Numbered from the stretch's first letter, positions 38,700 to 49,631 are shown. The stretch is DNA of 64,000 nucleotides from Cristatella mucedo (GCA_009760855.2 WPIO01000052.1:1642501-1706500), one strand, 5' to 3'. The notes: a model not told the origin generated them from the sequence alone. Numbers and translations: made by a program.

Positions 38700-38962
38700 C
38701 TGTACTTGCCATTCACACCTACTCTCCTGCTGCCGACTATGACACATCCCTTCCAGCCGTCCTGAGCTGCTACTTCCATGTTACTCACTACCTCAACTGT
38801 CTCCTGAATCTGCTATGTTTCCCACTTTCTCTTTGTTGCGTGAGATGAAGTCTGTTGGCTACCGAATGTGTACCGAAAGCTGCTTAGCCTGTGAGTGGAC
38901 TACACAAAACTCTCATGCGTGATATCCACTTAGTCTTTGTGGCTTTGTGGAGCTACAGATGG
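38700..38962 (+). mobile_element. LINE-B 3' segment
   Basis: Shares with 17302-17556 and 40104-40415 the ordered blocks TGACACATC…CAGCCGTC, GCTGCTACTTCCATG, CTCACTTTCTCTTTG, TTGCGTGAGATG, GTTGGCTAC and TTTGTGGAGCTACAGATGG. It joins a minus-strand LINE-A 3' end at 38968. Confidence 0.65.
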
Positions 38963-38967
38963 AGATA

Positions 38968-39352
38968 GAATAACAATAATGCTCTTGATAAAGTGCCCTC
39001 AGAGAACTCAATCTCTTTCTTGGCGCTTTACACTTGCTGAAAAGGAAGTACGATAGAATGGTTAGTGGTAGCATGCTCAATAAGCAACAAGAATAACATG
39101 GTTAGAGGTGACATGCACAGGGTCAGCATGCAAGTGTGGTTAGTGGCAGCATGCACAGAGTCAGCATGCACAGGGTCAGCACGCATAAGCACATAAGGGA
39201 CGAATCATGTGGACTCACTAAATGCTGTCATAAATAGACGTGCTTTTAATTTCTCTTTAAATGTAGTCAAGTCAGGGGATGTCGGGAGTGAGTTCCAGGC
39301 TTTGGGAGCATACGAACTATGGCACGGTCTCCAAAGGATTTGAGGTTTGTAA
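38968..39352 (-). mobile_element. LINE-A 3' end, about 385 bases
   Basis: Read on the minus strand: the end of the C-terminal coding region (equivalents of FGDRA…AWNSLP…TTFK), the 3' UTR, and the terminal hairpin near 38990-39036. The ATT tail is short and degraded (38968-38980). The 3' UTR contains an extra GCTGACCC/GCATG unit compared with other copies. It immediately follows a LINE-B 3' segment. Confidence 0.85.
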
Positions 39353-39402
39353 TTGATACATTACATTATATTAGACTGATAACTGAATGCCAGCTTTGCA
39401 GA

Positions 39403-39460
39403 CGTTCGATACTGGATGTTGGTCGATTTTCTTAAGCTAAACGATGATACAAACCAAACT
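39403..39460 (+). mobile_element. Short LINE fragment (FLKLNDD region)
   Basis: GATTTTCTTAAGCTAAACGATGAT corresponds to the LINE-A codons for NFLKLNDD in plus orientation. It lies just after a minus-strand LINE-A 3' end, so the locus holds more than one insertion or a rearranged one. Confidence 0.4.
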
Positions 39461-39984
39461 CTGCACAGGACACCCTAAGCACACGTCCTGAATGAGACTT
39501 AGCCCTTCTATTTAGTGTTTTCCTTGCGAAACCATCGTCACGACCTCGTCATTTCTCTTTGACGACTGTTTGACGTTTAAAAGTTTTATTCAGCACACAG
39601 ATTCCACAGCCAGCTACCATATTCAATCCCTGTCTAGGTTTTGAGACTCCCAACCCGTGGTAGGCTACATATGTTACTAGATCTAGCAAAGCACCCGAAT
39701 AGAGACTTGGTTCTTCTCCTACGGTATTATATAGACAGCCTATTATTATAATCACTATACTATTTCCCTCGTTCTGCCTAGACTGGACGAACGAATGTAG
39801 CTACACTTTGGTAGGGCTATCGTAAAAGCAGTCTATTGCCCTTTACAATGGTTGCTGAGTATCGCTAAATGGCTAGTTAATACAATTGAAGGAATCTAGC
39901 CAGTGTCGCAGTTTGATGAATAAAGGGCGATTAACGGATTCAGGGCAAAATTCTTGAACTGACCGACGAGACCAGGCATCCGGC
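39461..39984. other. No gene seen
   Basis: Unique-looking DNA between LINE pieces. Confidence 0.5.
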
Positions 39985-40420
39985 TTGTCTCCGGTTTCCT
40001 TCGTACCCAGCTGAACTGCTGCACTAGTTTTAGCCATCTCATGCCTTAAGGTTCGCTCTCAGCAGTGCATGCAATCTGTCACATCCTTTTGCCTCTCTCT
40101 CTCTCTCTCCTGCTGCCAATTCTGGCACATCACTTCATCCAGCCGTCGTGGCTGCTACATTCATGCTATGCACCTCTTCGAATACCCTCCAGATTCTGCT
40201 ACGCTTCTCACTTTCTCTTTGTTACATGAGATGGAATCTCTTCTTAACAGCCCTTCTGACCATGCTATGCTTCTCAACTTCTCTTTGTCGTGAGTAGATG
40301 GGAGCTTGTTGGCTACTGCATGCAGACCAAAAGCCACACGGGCATCAGGTGCACTACAAAACAGCTCCAGCATAGCAGTCTTTTTGCTTTTGTGGAGCTG
40401 CTGATCGGAGATGCAGTGGT
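39985..40420 (+). mobile_element. LINE-B fragment with internal deletion and CT tract
   Basis: Begins with TTCCTTCGTACCCAGCTG (equivalent of VPSYLAAQL at 17.1 kb), jumps over part of the coding end, gains a CT tract at 40090-40109, then has the shared 3' segment. Part of that segment is locally duplicated: two CTTCTCA…TTTCTCTTTG blocks at 40203 and 40271. Confidence 0.6.
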
Positions 40421-41916
40421 GTGCTGAGGGGACACGACTAGCGCACACATGCAAACGCCGCACACACTAGGTTGCAGCAGCTCACGAGTGCCGGCGGCGG
40501 CGGCTGCTGCTGCTGAAGAGACTCATTACTAACGGCCATCTCGTGAGCCTTGCCGAGCAGCGTCCATCGCGCTGTGCCGGCCTGGTCAGGCGGTCCTTGC
40601 TGGGGCTAGGCAGCTAGGCAGTATGCCCACTGGCAATACGAAGCAGCAAGCAGTACAGTGGCGGCCTAAATTTCGTGGCAGGACAAGCAGCCAGTTGGCC
40701 AGGCGTCAAGGGCCATCTGTCCAGTGACTGCAAGCCAAGTCCGGCTAGCCTGCTCCCATGCGACAGAATCCCACTTCCTCCTGGCTCTGCCGGGAAGACA
40801 TCGCCTACCTAGCCTGGGTCGCTCTGGCATGGAACGTCGGCACGATGCACCCGCCCGACGGCAGCCACCAACGGCGAGGGTTACGGCATGGCGCAGCACA
40901 GCACCTTCCTAGATCCACTCTTGGGACGTGGAGCGATGGCCCCATCACAGGAAGTGGCCACAGCTCGAAGTCTCGGGGCAGTCTCCGGCAGGCTGACTAG
41001 GAGTGGGCAGCCGAAAGAGCAGGTCATTGCGGACACTGGGCCAAGTATGTCAGCCAGCCAGGAGAGGGCACTAGGTGTCTGCCTGCTGCTACGTCACAAC
41101 ATAGTGCCGACCGTAGGTCAGTGAGCATGTTAGCCAACGAGGCACACATACACGTGTGAGACGCCAGAGAACGCCGGCTGTGACGCTCGGCCGAGCATAG
41201 CGACCGGGGCAGCCTGGCAGATAGCACCACCAGGTGGCAGCACCAGAAGCCAGCAGCAGCAGCAGCGGTGGTGGCACATATGGTATCGGAGATTGCTTTA
41301 CGCCGGCGCTTGCTTGCGCACGAACACCCGCGGCAATTGATAAGCGGTGCTGGCAGCGTCGGCCGGCTGCTGCCACGGCCGGCCCAGCTGACACGTCGAG
41401 ACCAGCAATCGAATCAAGCCGGCCAAGGCCAGCCGCTGTGCAGTAGCAGCCACAGCAATGCCTGGCCGGCAGCCACGATCGAGAGAGGTCACTGCCGAGC
41501 TTGCCAGGTTCACTGTGCCGGCCGGCAGCCGGACCAACCTAGGGGGCCACTGGCCAGCAAAAGCCAATGGCAAAATGGATTATTCTTTAGCATTGAACGG
41601 GTCGTATTGATGCGGCATAAAAGCGCCTACCCGCTGCACACTGCAAGCTCGGGAGGGCGTGCGCTGGCTGGCAGCGCAGCCGTTCCCTTCCGCCATCTCT
41701 GTCGCCTCGGTCAGAGGAGCACGAGGCAAGCAGACCTCGTACTGTTGCTGCAGCAGCCGGGGGGCAGCGCCTCTTGACGGCGGCGTGTGACGGAAAGGGA
41801 GGGAGTCGTGCCGTGCGGGGTAGTCCTTCTCCTGCCCTCCTCCCTCCCCCCCAAAAATCGCTCCCGTCTGCCCGGCTGGCAGCAGGTCAAGAAGGGACAT
41901 GAGAGTGAGGGCTGCA

Positions 41917-41948
<32 letters not shown>

Positions 41949-42317
41949 GGCAGCGGCAGCAGCAGCAGTGTGAGGGAGCTGCAGCCGACCCAAGACTCAA
42001 CAGATCCGTTCGCAAGGACTTATCTAGGTAAACAAACCGCTGTCTATATTTACTGAGGCTCTGGGCCTTGCGGCCCTTTGGAAATCTGATAAGTCGAACT
42101 ACAATGCAGCAGAACTGCTGCTGCTGGCTCCCTTGGCTAGCGGCCGGGCTGGCGGGCGGCGGCAGCAGCAGGCTAGTCTGAACGGTCCTCCTGCTTCCTC
42201 CTCCTTCTCAGCACTCTCCTGTGCTGTGCTGCAGGCAAGCGATGAGAGATGATACGGCTGATACGGCCCATACAGGGAGGGTAGCCGCATCAGCCTCCTC
42301 CGCAGCCGCCACCGGGG
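40421..42317. other. No gene seen
   Basis: CAG/CTG-rich patches (40495-40515, 41255-41270). An isolated transposon-end-like CAGTGGCGGCCTAAATT is at 40659. No clear polyadenylation signal for IRF2BP was found here on the minus strand. Confidence 0.45.
41914..41970. repeat. (AGC)n trinucleotide repeat
   Basis: AGC units with GGC interruptions. Confidence 0.95.
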
Positions 42318-42445
42318 CCGGCTCACGGGGCCGGCAGGCTCACGGGGCAGACAGGCTCACGGGGCAGACAGGCTCACGGGGCAGACAGGCTCACGGGGCA
42401 GACAGGCTCACGGGGCCGGCAGGCTCACGGGGCCGGCAGGCTCAT
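42318..42445. repeat. Minisatellite, 17-bp unit, 7 copies
   Basis: Unit GGGGCMGRCAGGCTCAC with two variants: GGGGCCGGCAGGCTCAC at the ends and GGGGCAGACAGGCTCAC in the middle four. It lies about 350 bases downstream of the IRF2BP stop, possibly within its 3' UTR. Confidence 0.95.
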
Positions 42446-42795
42446 GCTCAGCTCCCGACTCACAGACTTCCCCGACTCTCGGTCGCTGGGCCTCGGTCAA
42501 GGGCAGCAACAGAGAACGCGAGGTGCCGGCAGGAGAAGCACAGGGCTGTGGGCAGCACAGGCCGAGCCTGCCCGAGCACGAGGCGGCCAACGGTCGAGCG
42601 GTCTGCTGCGAAGCAGCAAAGGCCGCCTTCGTCGCTCGGCGTGTCGTCAGGAAGGTGGTGCATGCGAGTGCAGGAACAGCCGCAGCTAGGCCTGACAATC
42701 TTTGGGCAGCGGCTGCGACCGAAACGCGAGTAAGAGTCAAACACACTGGCTGCAGCCGGTGCATGCGAGGCGGCGACGGCTGCCACAGTGGCGCC

Positions 42796-44856
42796 TCAAT
42801 TAGGCGACTCTCTCTCCCTTTTGACGGCGGCCGCTGCTTGAGTGGCGGCCACCGCTTTGACGTGCGGCGGCGTCGTGTAGGGCGGCTTGGGCAGAGTCGG
42901 AGCGCTGAGTATCTGCGCGATCTCGGCCGGCATGAACGACCACGGAATGGCCGAGCCGGCGAGCGGGCATCGCTTGGAGCTGGGGCAGAAGACGTCGCTG
43001 ACGCCACTGCCTCCGCTCTGCTGCTTGATGCTGTCCTTTGAGCACGGGAAGCAGAACTTGTGCTCTGCTGCGCTCGGGCACTGCACGAAGTGTGTGTCCT
43101 CCAGCTGCGAATAGCACAAGTAGCAGCGCATGGCAGCTCCCGCAGCAGCCGAGCTCGGCGCCTCGGCAGCACCGGGCGGCGCAGCGCTGTGTCGAGACGA
43201 CGATGCGCCGGAAGCGGTCGAAGAAGACGACGACGTGCTGCCGGCGCTGCCCAACGACGAGCTGCGATCCTTGGCCGAGCTGGACAGCGGCGAGGTGACG
43301 GCCAGGGTGCCGTCTGGTGACACGGCACTGTCAGCCCCGCCACTGCCACAGCCGCCCCTCTGGGACGACGCACCGGCTAGAGACAGGCTGGTCGGTCGCT
43401 TCGCCTGCGGCTGCAGCGCGACCGTCGTCGATGACGACTCGGCACGGCTGTCCACGGTCGACCGCCTCTTGCGACCGTCCACGGGCAGCGGCAAGCCACC
43501 AGCACTTCCGGTGGCCATTGGGGACTCGGCAAGTGGGAATCGGCCGGCGGCTGCGGCAGCTGCAGCAGCAGCAGCGGCTGCGGCAGGTCCGGCGCCCAGA
43601 GGCAGGCCAGACTCGCAGCCGCCGCCGAGGGCGGTGGCCAGGGGCAGCGGTGCCGGCAGCAGGCTCTCGACGAGAGGCTCTCGGAAGCCCCGTACGCCCT
43701 CTGGCAGCAGGTCGCCGAGCATGCGCCAGTCGCCACTTCCTGGACGCAGCTCGTACTCGAGGTACTTGAAGCCAGACGAGAGCGCTCGGCCGCCGGGGTC
43801 CTTCGCCGAGTTGCTGTGCATCTGCTTGGCCACGCCCGAGGCACTCGTGTACACCTGCCCGGTGCCCACCGGGTACTCGATGTACAGCTTCAGCTCGAAC
43901 TCGAGGCCCGTCTTGGGCACTGCATCGAACGCCAGCACGCGTCCGCGCTCGGCATGAGCCTTCTTGAAGCGAATCTCGAACGGTGCTGAGCGGGCTAGGG
44001 CGCGAAGCACGTCGGCCACCGCCGGCGGCTTGCTGCAGTAATCGATCGCAGACGGCAGCAGCGGAGGCGGCGGCAGCAGCAGCAGAGAGGAGGAGCTGCC
44101 ACCGCTGCCGACCGCGGCTGCACTCAGCGCCGCCCGGAACTCGTCGAGCACGTTGCCCGTGCTCGACGGCGTTTCCGGAGACGACGAACCCTCGCTGGCG
44201 CTCGCCGTCTTGCGAACCAGGTTCGCCGCAGCGATTCGGCCGGCGACGATGCCCTGCCTGTAGGCCAGGCTGGCAGCCGGCGACATGATGGGGGCGACAG
44301 CCGCGGCTGCCGAAGCAGCTGCACTGTTGGATGCCGTCGCCGCCGGCTCCCCGCCGAAGCTCTTGGGAAAATCCATGATGCCGCCGCGAATGCCCGGGCT
44401 GGGCAGTGAGTCGGGCGGCGGCAGTGGCAGCTGCAGAGGCCGAGCAGCGTGCGGCGCCGCTGCGGCTGCGGCGTACAGGCCGCCGCTGCTGCTACCGTCA
44501 CCTTTCCCGCCGTCCTGAGCGCCCAGCGCCGCCGTCCGGTCGGTGGGCGTGGGAGCCGCGGCGGCGGCGGCCTTGCCGAGCCCCTCGAGGCGCGGGGCCG
44601 TCACCGCCGTCGGCAATTGAAGCGCCGGAGCGCCGGCGCGGCCGAGGCGTCGCTCGGGGCCATTGGCGAAGCCGTGCGACGACTTGAGCTGCCGCGCGGT
44701 CTCGATCACCAGCTCGATGCGATCGGCGCCCTCGTAGTTGACGCAGCCGCGACAGACGGGCTCGGAGAAGTCGTGCAGCATGGCCCAGGGCATGCGCGGC
44801 AGGTCGCACAGGTAGCACTGCTCCCGACTAGAGCGCATCGAGCTGGGACAGGCCAT
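42796..44856 (-). CDS. IRF2BP: IRF2BP-family transcriptional co-regulator, intact and intronless
   Basis: Nuclear co-regulator of the interferon regulatory factor 2 binding protein family, whose vertebrate members act as transcriptional co-repressors; the RING of some members is reported to have ubiquitin ligase activity. The reading frame gives 686 residues without an intron, in the 500-800 residue range of the family. Residues 14-60 form the family zinc finger (C14, C17, C35, C38; the block [13 protein letters not shown] is diagnostic). Residues about 284-392 are a conserved central block ([33 protein letters not shown]). Residues about 576-650 are the C-terminal C3HC4-type RING ([21 protein letters not shown]). 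Between them lie low-complexity stretches rich in Ala, Ser, Gly and Pro, including a poly-Ala run near residues 422-436. The ATG at 44856 is chosen because GCCACCGCCATGG is a near-perfect Kozak site; the frame stays open 18 bases upstream but only through GTG. The family is clear; which vertebrate paralogue it matches best is not, so the symbol is generic. Confidence 0.95.
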   Translation of the reverse strand: MACPSSMRSSREQCYLCDLPRMPWAMLHDFSEPVCRGCVNYEGADRIELVIETARQLKSSHGFANGPERRLGRAGAPALQLPTAVTAPRLEGLGKAAAAAAPTPTDRTAALGAQDGGKGDGSSSGGLYAAAAAAPHAARPLQLPLPPPDSLPSPGIRGGIMDFPKSFGGEPAATASNSAAASAAAAVAPIMSPAASLAYRQGIVAGRIAAANLVRKTASASEGSSSPETPSSTGNVLDEFRAALSAAAVGSGGSSSSLLLLPPPPLLPSAIDYCSKPPAVADVLRALARSAPFEIRFKKAHAERGRVLAFDAVPKTGLEFELKLYIEYPVGTGQVYTSASGVAKQMHSNSAKDPGGRALSSGFKYLEYELRPGSGDWRMLGDLLPEGVRGFREPLVESLLPAPLPLATALGGGCESGLPLGAGPAAAAAAAAAAAAAGRFPLAESPMATGSAGGLPLPVDGRKRRSTVDSRAESSSTTVALQPQAKRPTSLSLAGASSQRGGCGSGGADSAVSPDGTLAVTSPLSSSAKDRSSSLGSAGSTSSSSSTASGASSSRHSAAPPGAAEAPSSAAAGAAMRCYLCYSQLEDTHFVQCPSAAEHKFCFPCSKDSIKQQSGGSGVSDVFCPSSKRCPLAGSAIPWSFMPAEIAQILSAPTLPKPPYTTPPHVKAVAATQAAAAVKRERESPN

Positions 44857-44959
44857 GGCGGTGGCGGCAGACACCGTACGTACCGTCGCCGCGACGCGCT
44901 CTGCTCCGGCGGCGCAGAGCGCGGTCCGACTGAGGTCCGTCTCAGCCTGCGCGCGTACG

Positions 44960-45000
44960 CCGAGGAAGGTGGCGGCAGCGTGAGATCCCGGCTTATAACG
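44960..45000 (-). promoter_or_regulatory. Putative core promoter of the IRF2BP gene
   Basis: On the minus strand the sequence CGTTATAAGC at 44991-45000 resembles a TATA box. It lies about 140 bases upstream of the IRF2BP start codon, which would put the transcription start near 44965 and give a 5' leader of roughly 110 bases. The surrounding DNA is CpG-dense, so a dispersed CpG-island promoter is an equally good reading. This is inference from spacing and composition only. Confidence 0.3.
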
Positions 45001-46989
45001 CGTCGTACAACGATCCTGCGATGGCGGCGGACGGCCAGGCGGGCCCGTGGGCGGCCGCGGCGTACCGTACGGGAGGCGTGCTCGCGCGCACGCGAGCTCG
45101 AGCGGGGCGGCGGCGGCGGCGTACAGTCGAAGCGGCTAGCGAGCCCGCCGACGCGAGCGTCCGGTACCGTCTGAACCTCGGCAGCTGGGTCACTGGAAGG
45201 TAATCTGCGCGACCGAAAGCTTATTCATCTAACTGATTCACTAATGCAACGTCAATAAAGCCTGCCAGCCGGCGAACCCCCGGGCTCGGCCAGGAATAGT
45301 TCAGGAATGAGTCAGCGTGTCGTCATGGCTCCTGCGCAGCTCGGCGGCGGCGGCGCTTGCCTACGTCACAGTAGGGTAAGGGTCAACACTGAAGGGGCGT
45401 GGTCCGGTTGGCGGTGGCTGAAGCGCCATATGCTGACGCCGGTCGGAGGTGTTTTCCGACCGCGGGCGTCGAGGGCGTAGCACTTCAATGCGCGGCTGGA
45501 GGCGGCTCCGGGCCTTGCCGAGAGCGACCGGGAAGTTTGCGTGCGGCGGCAGCGGCGGCCCGGCCGGCCGCGCGGGAGGAATCGGGTGCAGCGACCCTCG
45601 GCCGCTGCTGCTGCTGCTGCCGCCGCCGCCGCCACGCTACTGACGGAGAGCGCCTTGCTCTTCAGCCGAAGCTCCAGCTTTTACCATTATTGTTATTACT
45701 TTTTATTTACTTATTCCGCGACGCTCGCGCGGCTGCAGCGAGCGTCTCGCATCGTCGTGTCCGTCGAGCGGCAGCGCCGTCGCGGGCCGACGAAACACTC
45801 GCGGCCAAACCTCGGACTGGCCCCTAGCTAGCTCCGGTGGGGGGGCGGGTAAGAGGGGGTCCTTCCGCGCGAGCGTGAGGGAGGCCCACCTGCGGCGGAT
45901 GAGGATGACGTCGAGAAGGACAGGGACGACGTCGAGAAGGAAAGGGACGACGTCGGAGGAAGACAAATGAAGCCGGCGAAGGACGTGGAGAAGGCGGCGC
46001 CGATTCGGTCCAGCCTTCAGGCGCCTGCGCGGCCGAAGGCTGGCGGCTCCTGCAGCTTCTTACTCGGCAGCTCCGGCGGCGGCCATCCATCAAAACGGGC
46101 TGCCGCCGGATGCAGCCGGATGGGTAGCCGCTCCCTCTTTCTGCGCCGGCGGCCGGCGCCGTACCAGCGAGCCAGCTTCTCGCCATCCCGCCGTCCGTCC
46201 CAGCGAGAGACGGTGCGGGCCGTGCAGCCGGCGATCGTCGCCGCTACGCCCGCGGCTCGCTCGTCCGGCCGGCCGTCGTCAGCGAGAGCCTCGCGGGCGG
46301 CGGCGGCGGCAGTGCAGGAGTTGTCGGGCAGCGTTTGATGCGGTCGGGCGGCGTTCGCACGCAGCCGGCTCGCTCACACCACCGGAAGCAGCAGCCGCCG
46401 CCTGACCGCACGCGGCGGCGGCGCAGCCTTGGCCGTAGCTGTCGGCTTCGTTCGTGGCCTCCGAGGTCGGAGGCCTGGCGGTGGCCGCTGCGAGCGCACT
46501 CCGGCCGACGGCGGCGGTCGCTGGGCGAGACCGGCGCTGTGGCTGCGGCCGCAGCGCCGGTCTGTCGTCCTGCGCGACGCCGCACAGATGGCAGTCCGGG
46601 CGGCCCCGCGCGATCGGCTGAGACAGGGCCGCCTCCAGACGCTTATCAGACTATTTCGGCGCCAAGGTCATACTCGCTCCGGGGCTGCGCGCATAATCGT
46701 GGAGGAAGCGACGCGTTCTTCTGCAGCGGCATGTTTTATGCTAACCGCGCGCCGGAGCCGTCGTCATTGGCCTCCTCCATCCGACGGGCCCGCGCCGGAA
46801 GAATAAAAAAGAGCGATACCGGATAGTCTGTCCTGCGGATCCCTCTGCGGTCGCAACGGTTGCCCTCGCCCCTCTTTTCTTTTATAGCTGTCGGACGCTA
46901 GGGCAATCGCGGGGCCAGCCGTGCTTCGGCAGCCATCCGGCTCGCATTACGGGATCGGCTACAATGGCGCTCTGAGAGCGAGTGGCGGA

Positions 46990-47215
46990 GAAGGAGCGGA
47001 CGCGGCGGGGCTATGGAGCTAAGAGAAAGAGGAGGAGAAGGAAGAGTAGAATAATGAAGATGAGGAAAAGGAGGCGGAGGTTAGAGAGAGGAAGGAGGAC
47101 AGGAAGGAGGAGAGGAAGGGGGGCAGGAAGGAGGACAGGAAAGGGGACAGGAGGGAGGAAAGGAAGGGGAGACGGAGGAGGAATAACAAGGCGAGGAGCA
47201 GGTAGATGGGAAGGC
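46990..47215. repeat. Purine-rich tract (GGA/GAAG)
   Basis: Over 200 bases with very few pyrimidines, just upstream of the candidate start at 47307. Its Arg/Gly/Lys-rich frame is compositional. Confidence 0.9.
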
Positions 47216-47306
47216 GAAGCAGGAGGCGCGAGAAACGGGCAGACCGCCGAGCTGTAGTGCCAAAGTAAAAAAAAACTTAGCAGCGCGCCGGTGCGGAGGC
47301 GGGAAG

Positions 47307-47480
47307 ATGGCGTCGCCGAAGGTGCGAACGCTGGAGTTCGCGCGCGAGCCCCAGCTGCCGGCGCCCGCCGTGGCTCGCGAACCGCCGGCCGGTCAGCGGC
47401 ACAGGCGGGCAGACTACGCTCGACTCGCGGGAGCAATCTTCCGACGTGCATCTGAAGTTCGGTTATTGCCTCGCGCATAA
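47307..47480 (+). CDS. Possible short ORF or first coding exon (57 codons), unrecognised
   Basis: An ATG in the context GGGAAGATGGCGTC, which doubles as a YY1-type promoter motif (AAGATGGCG), opens a 57-codon frame beginning MASPKVRTLEF and ending at TAA. A splice-donor-like AAG/GTGCG follows codon 5. It lies at the edge of the CpG-dense block, pointing away from IRF2BP. The frame is arginine/alanine/proline-rich and resembles no family I know, so it could be chance. It might be the first exon of a divergent transcript; no second exon was identified. Confidence 0.15.
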   Translation: MASPKVRTLEFAREPQLPAPAVAREPPAGQRHRRADYARLAGAIFRRASEVRLLPRA

Positions 47481-47551
47481 AAGAAAGGACGCATAAAAGA
47501 AAGGATGCAGTGACGCCACAGAGGGCGTCACTGCCGCTGAAGTATATATAT

Positions 47552-47583
47552 AAATGAGGCTGCTAAATCAGCTAATATGTATA
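47552..47583 (+). mobile_element. SINE-B tail in plus orientation
   Basis: AAATGAGGCTGCTAAATCAG followed by CTAATATG is the SINE-B end. No body is seen upstream; instead there is a perfect 8-bp inverted repeat GTGACGCC…GGCGTCAC (47511-47532). Confidence 0.5.
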
Positions 47584-47717
47584 TATATATTATATATATA
47601 TAATAATATAATATGTATAAATATAATATAATAATAATATTAACTATAATATCAATAAATAAATAATATAATATATATATATAATACAAAAATATATAAT
47701 AAATCAGCTAATATATT
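47560..47717. repeat. AT-rich microsatellite
   Basis: Mixed TA, TAA and ATAA repeats between two SINE-B tails. Confidence 0.9.
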
Positions 47718-47884
47718 ATATATATTAGCTAATTTAACAGCCTCATTTTTATAACGGCAGGAGAGTCTAAACTGCAATCACCTTCGCTTGCAGTTGGTAA
47801 TAAAGGATCGCCCCTGCATGCGAGCCCACGACCTCTGGCGTGAAGAGCGAGCACCTTATCCCCTGGGCAATGGCAGCTCAGTTA
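47718..47884 (-). mobile_element. SINE-B copy, full length
   Basis: Minus strand: GGGATAAGGTGCTCGCTCTTC, GTCGTGGGCTCGCATGC in place of a good B box, body with GGCGATCCTTTATTACC, tail AATGAGGCTGTTAAATTAGC followed by an AT-rich stretch. It faces the plus-oriented tail at 47.55 kb across that stretch. Confidence 0.75.
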
Positions 47885-48389
47885 CAACGGACCCGGCTCT
47901 CGCTCGGTTCAACCGCATTAAGCTGATGCAGACGTCAGCTAGGGCGCCGTCTAGGAGGTCGCGTGGCACCGCAGAGTTCGCTTCGCACCTGTCGCCCTCG
48001 AACTTTCGCGCCTCCGCCACCTCATCCGTCTTCTGCTACAGCTGCTTCTCTGCTGCTAAACTCGCCGACCGTCATGCCGGCGGCTTCATTCAGACACGCC
48101 GATTGCTGCATTGGTCTTTTCGCGAACGCGCGAAATGCTGCATCCGCCGCTGGCCCGCCGCCGCCGATTGCATCGTATCGAATGCCCGCGCGCGACGCCT
48201 TCTGCTATCCGCGGCGAGCGACGCCCCATCCTGAGAGACAACTTCGCAGCCGTCCATTCCCGGAGTGTCTAATTTCGCGCGCGGACGCGCGCATTCGGTC
48301 GCATGCTTAGCTGCAGTGGTTGGAACAGAATTGCGAGTGGCGAGCGCTCGCTGATACAAAGACCTCCTGCAGGCGGTAGGGAGGGGGGA

Positions 48390-48486
48390 GGCGATCCTGT
48401 ATTGCTCGGCGCTGCTGCGAGTCGCGCACACCACTTCATAAACGAGGCTGTAGAATCGGCTTAACTTTTCCTTTACCTATTTTTTT
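48390..48486 (+). mobile_element. SINE-B 3' half, diverged
   Basis: GGCGATCCTGTATTG and, after diverged DNA, AACGAGGCTGTAGAATCGGC match the SINE-B body and tail in plus orientation; an A/T-rich stretch ends it. Confidence 0.5.
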
Positions 48487-49631
48487 TACCGCTGGCACTC
48501 AGCCAGCCGGCCGGCCGGCAGCTGCGATGGCTCGTGCCGCCGCCGCCGCCGCCGCCGCACGAGCTGCCGCAGCTCAAGGGCGCCGCTCGCAGTCGCTGCA
48601 AACGCTGCCGACGCTAATTCCGTCCTCGGGACCGAGATTTCGTTGCGGCGCAGCCGCGCCGCCTTTGTTCGAAAACCGCCGCTCGCTGTCCGTCCGTTGC
48701 TCGCGCGATCGTCGACTTTTGGGAACCGTCAAAGCCTCCGTCTCCTCGTCGTCGGACCCGGAGAGATGGTGCGTTTCTTTGACTCGCGTCGCCGCTCCGC
48801 CGTTTCATCTTTCATTTTGACCTCCGTTCTTCGTCAGCGTGGGGTGGGCGGGCGGTTCGCTTGCACGCTGCCGCCCTACGACGTCGACTTGTCACCAAAG
48901 CGCGGTCGCGACCGGCCGCCGACGCGCCGCCCTTTGCAATGGGATGCTCGAGCGGCGGGCGATGTGCGCGGCCGGCGTCGTGGCGTCGCCTGGTTCCGAG
49001 CGGGCGGACCGAGCGCTCGGGAGTCTGGCGCGCGTCGCGCTAGCTGCGTGCAGTTTGCCGCACCCTACAGCAGAGATTTGACCGGGAGATGTGTACGAGT
49101 ATGCAACTCTTCATATATATCGGCGTGCTTAATCTGCTCGATCTAGCCTGTCTGTCGATTCGTCCATCCGTCCTGTCTGAAACGAGACAAAGGAACGCGG
49201 GATTTTACAAAGGATTAAGAAGGTCGAGGCATTCGTCTTTTTCGTTCAGCGTTTGTCTTTATTATTGGCTTAGGGAAGTTTCTCTTTTTAAATGGCACGC
49301 GAAATGGCTTCTGGGCGACGGTGTTGCGGTGCAGACGTTCAGTTTCCCCCAAAATGGGGAGCAGCCATTTTCTTCGAGGGGCTGAAAGACTTTTCTACGC
49401 CTGTGCTTCTTCGGCGAGCAGGATGGAAGTGTGCCTTAAGAAAAGGCGCTAATATTTCTTTCGAAGAATCTAAAAACTTGTGTGGAAATAGACTTGCGTG
49501 GCCTGCCAAGCGATTTAAAAAACAGAGTGACTTGAGGCGGTCTGTCATGTGACTGAGCGCAGAAAAAGAGTTTCGCCTCGAGTAGGGAACGCTCGTGCAA
49601 CTTTTAAGCATCGGGGCCAAAGCTCAACATA
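48487..49631. other. No gene seen; GC-rich at its start
   Basis: A GCC run at 48538-48557 and Arg-rich frames to about 49050, then ordinary composition; nothing recognised. Confidence 0.5.

Larger units (their letters stand above)
44880..47300. other. CpG-dense upstream region of IRF2BP
   Basis: GC-rich, CpG-rich DNA with CGG/GCC runs (45342-45355, 45609-45634), several near-tandem GACGTCGAGAAGGA blocks at 45906-45957 and no convincing coding sequence. Open frames here are arginine/alanine-rich, as expected from composition alone. It directly precedes the IRF2BP start on the minus strand and probably contains its promoter and proximal regulatory DNA. Confidence 0.5.

Noticed and set aside
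42408-43957. Long Arg/Ala/Pro-rich frames overlapping IRF2BP on both strands (321 codons minus, 275 codons plus)
   Set aside because: They are out-of-frame or antisense readings of the GC-rich IRF2BP coding sequence and contain no domain.
44857-44874. Extension of the IRF2BP protein by six residues upstream of the ATG
   Set aside because: The upstream codon at 44874 is GTG, and the ATG at 44856 has a near-perfect Kozak context.
46982-47257. Arg/Gly/Lys-rich frame resembling a basic nuclear protein
   Set aside because: The DNA is a purine-only tract; the composition explains it.
48527-48820. Frame starting with a poly-Ala run
   Set aside because: Comes from a GCC repeat; the rest shows no domain.
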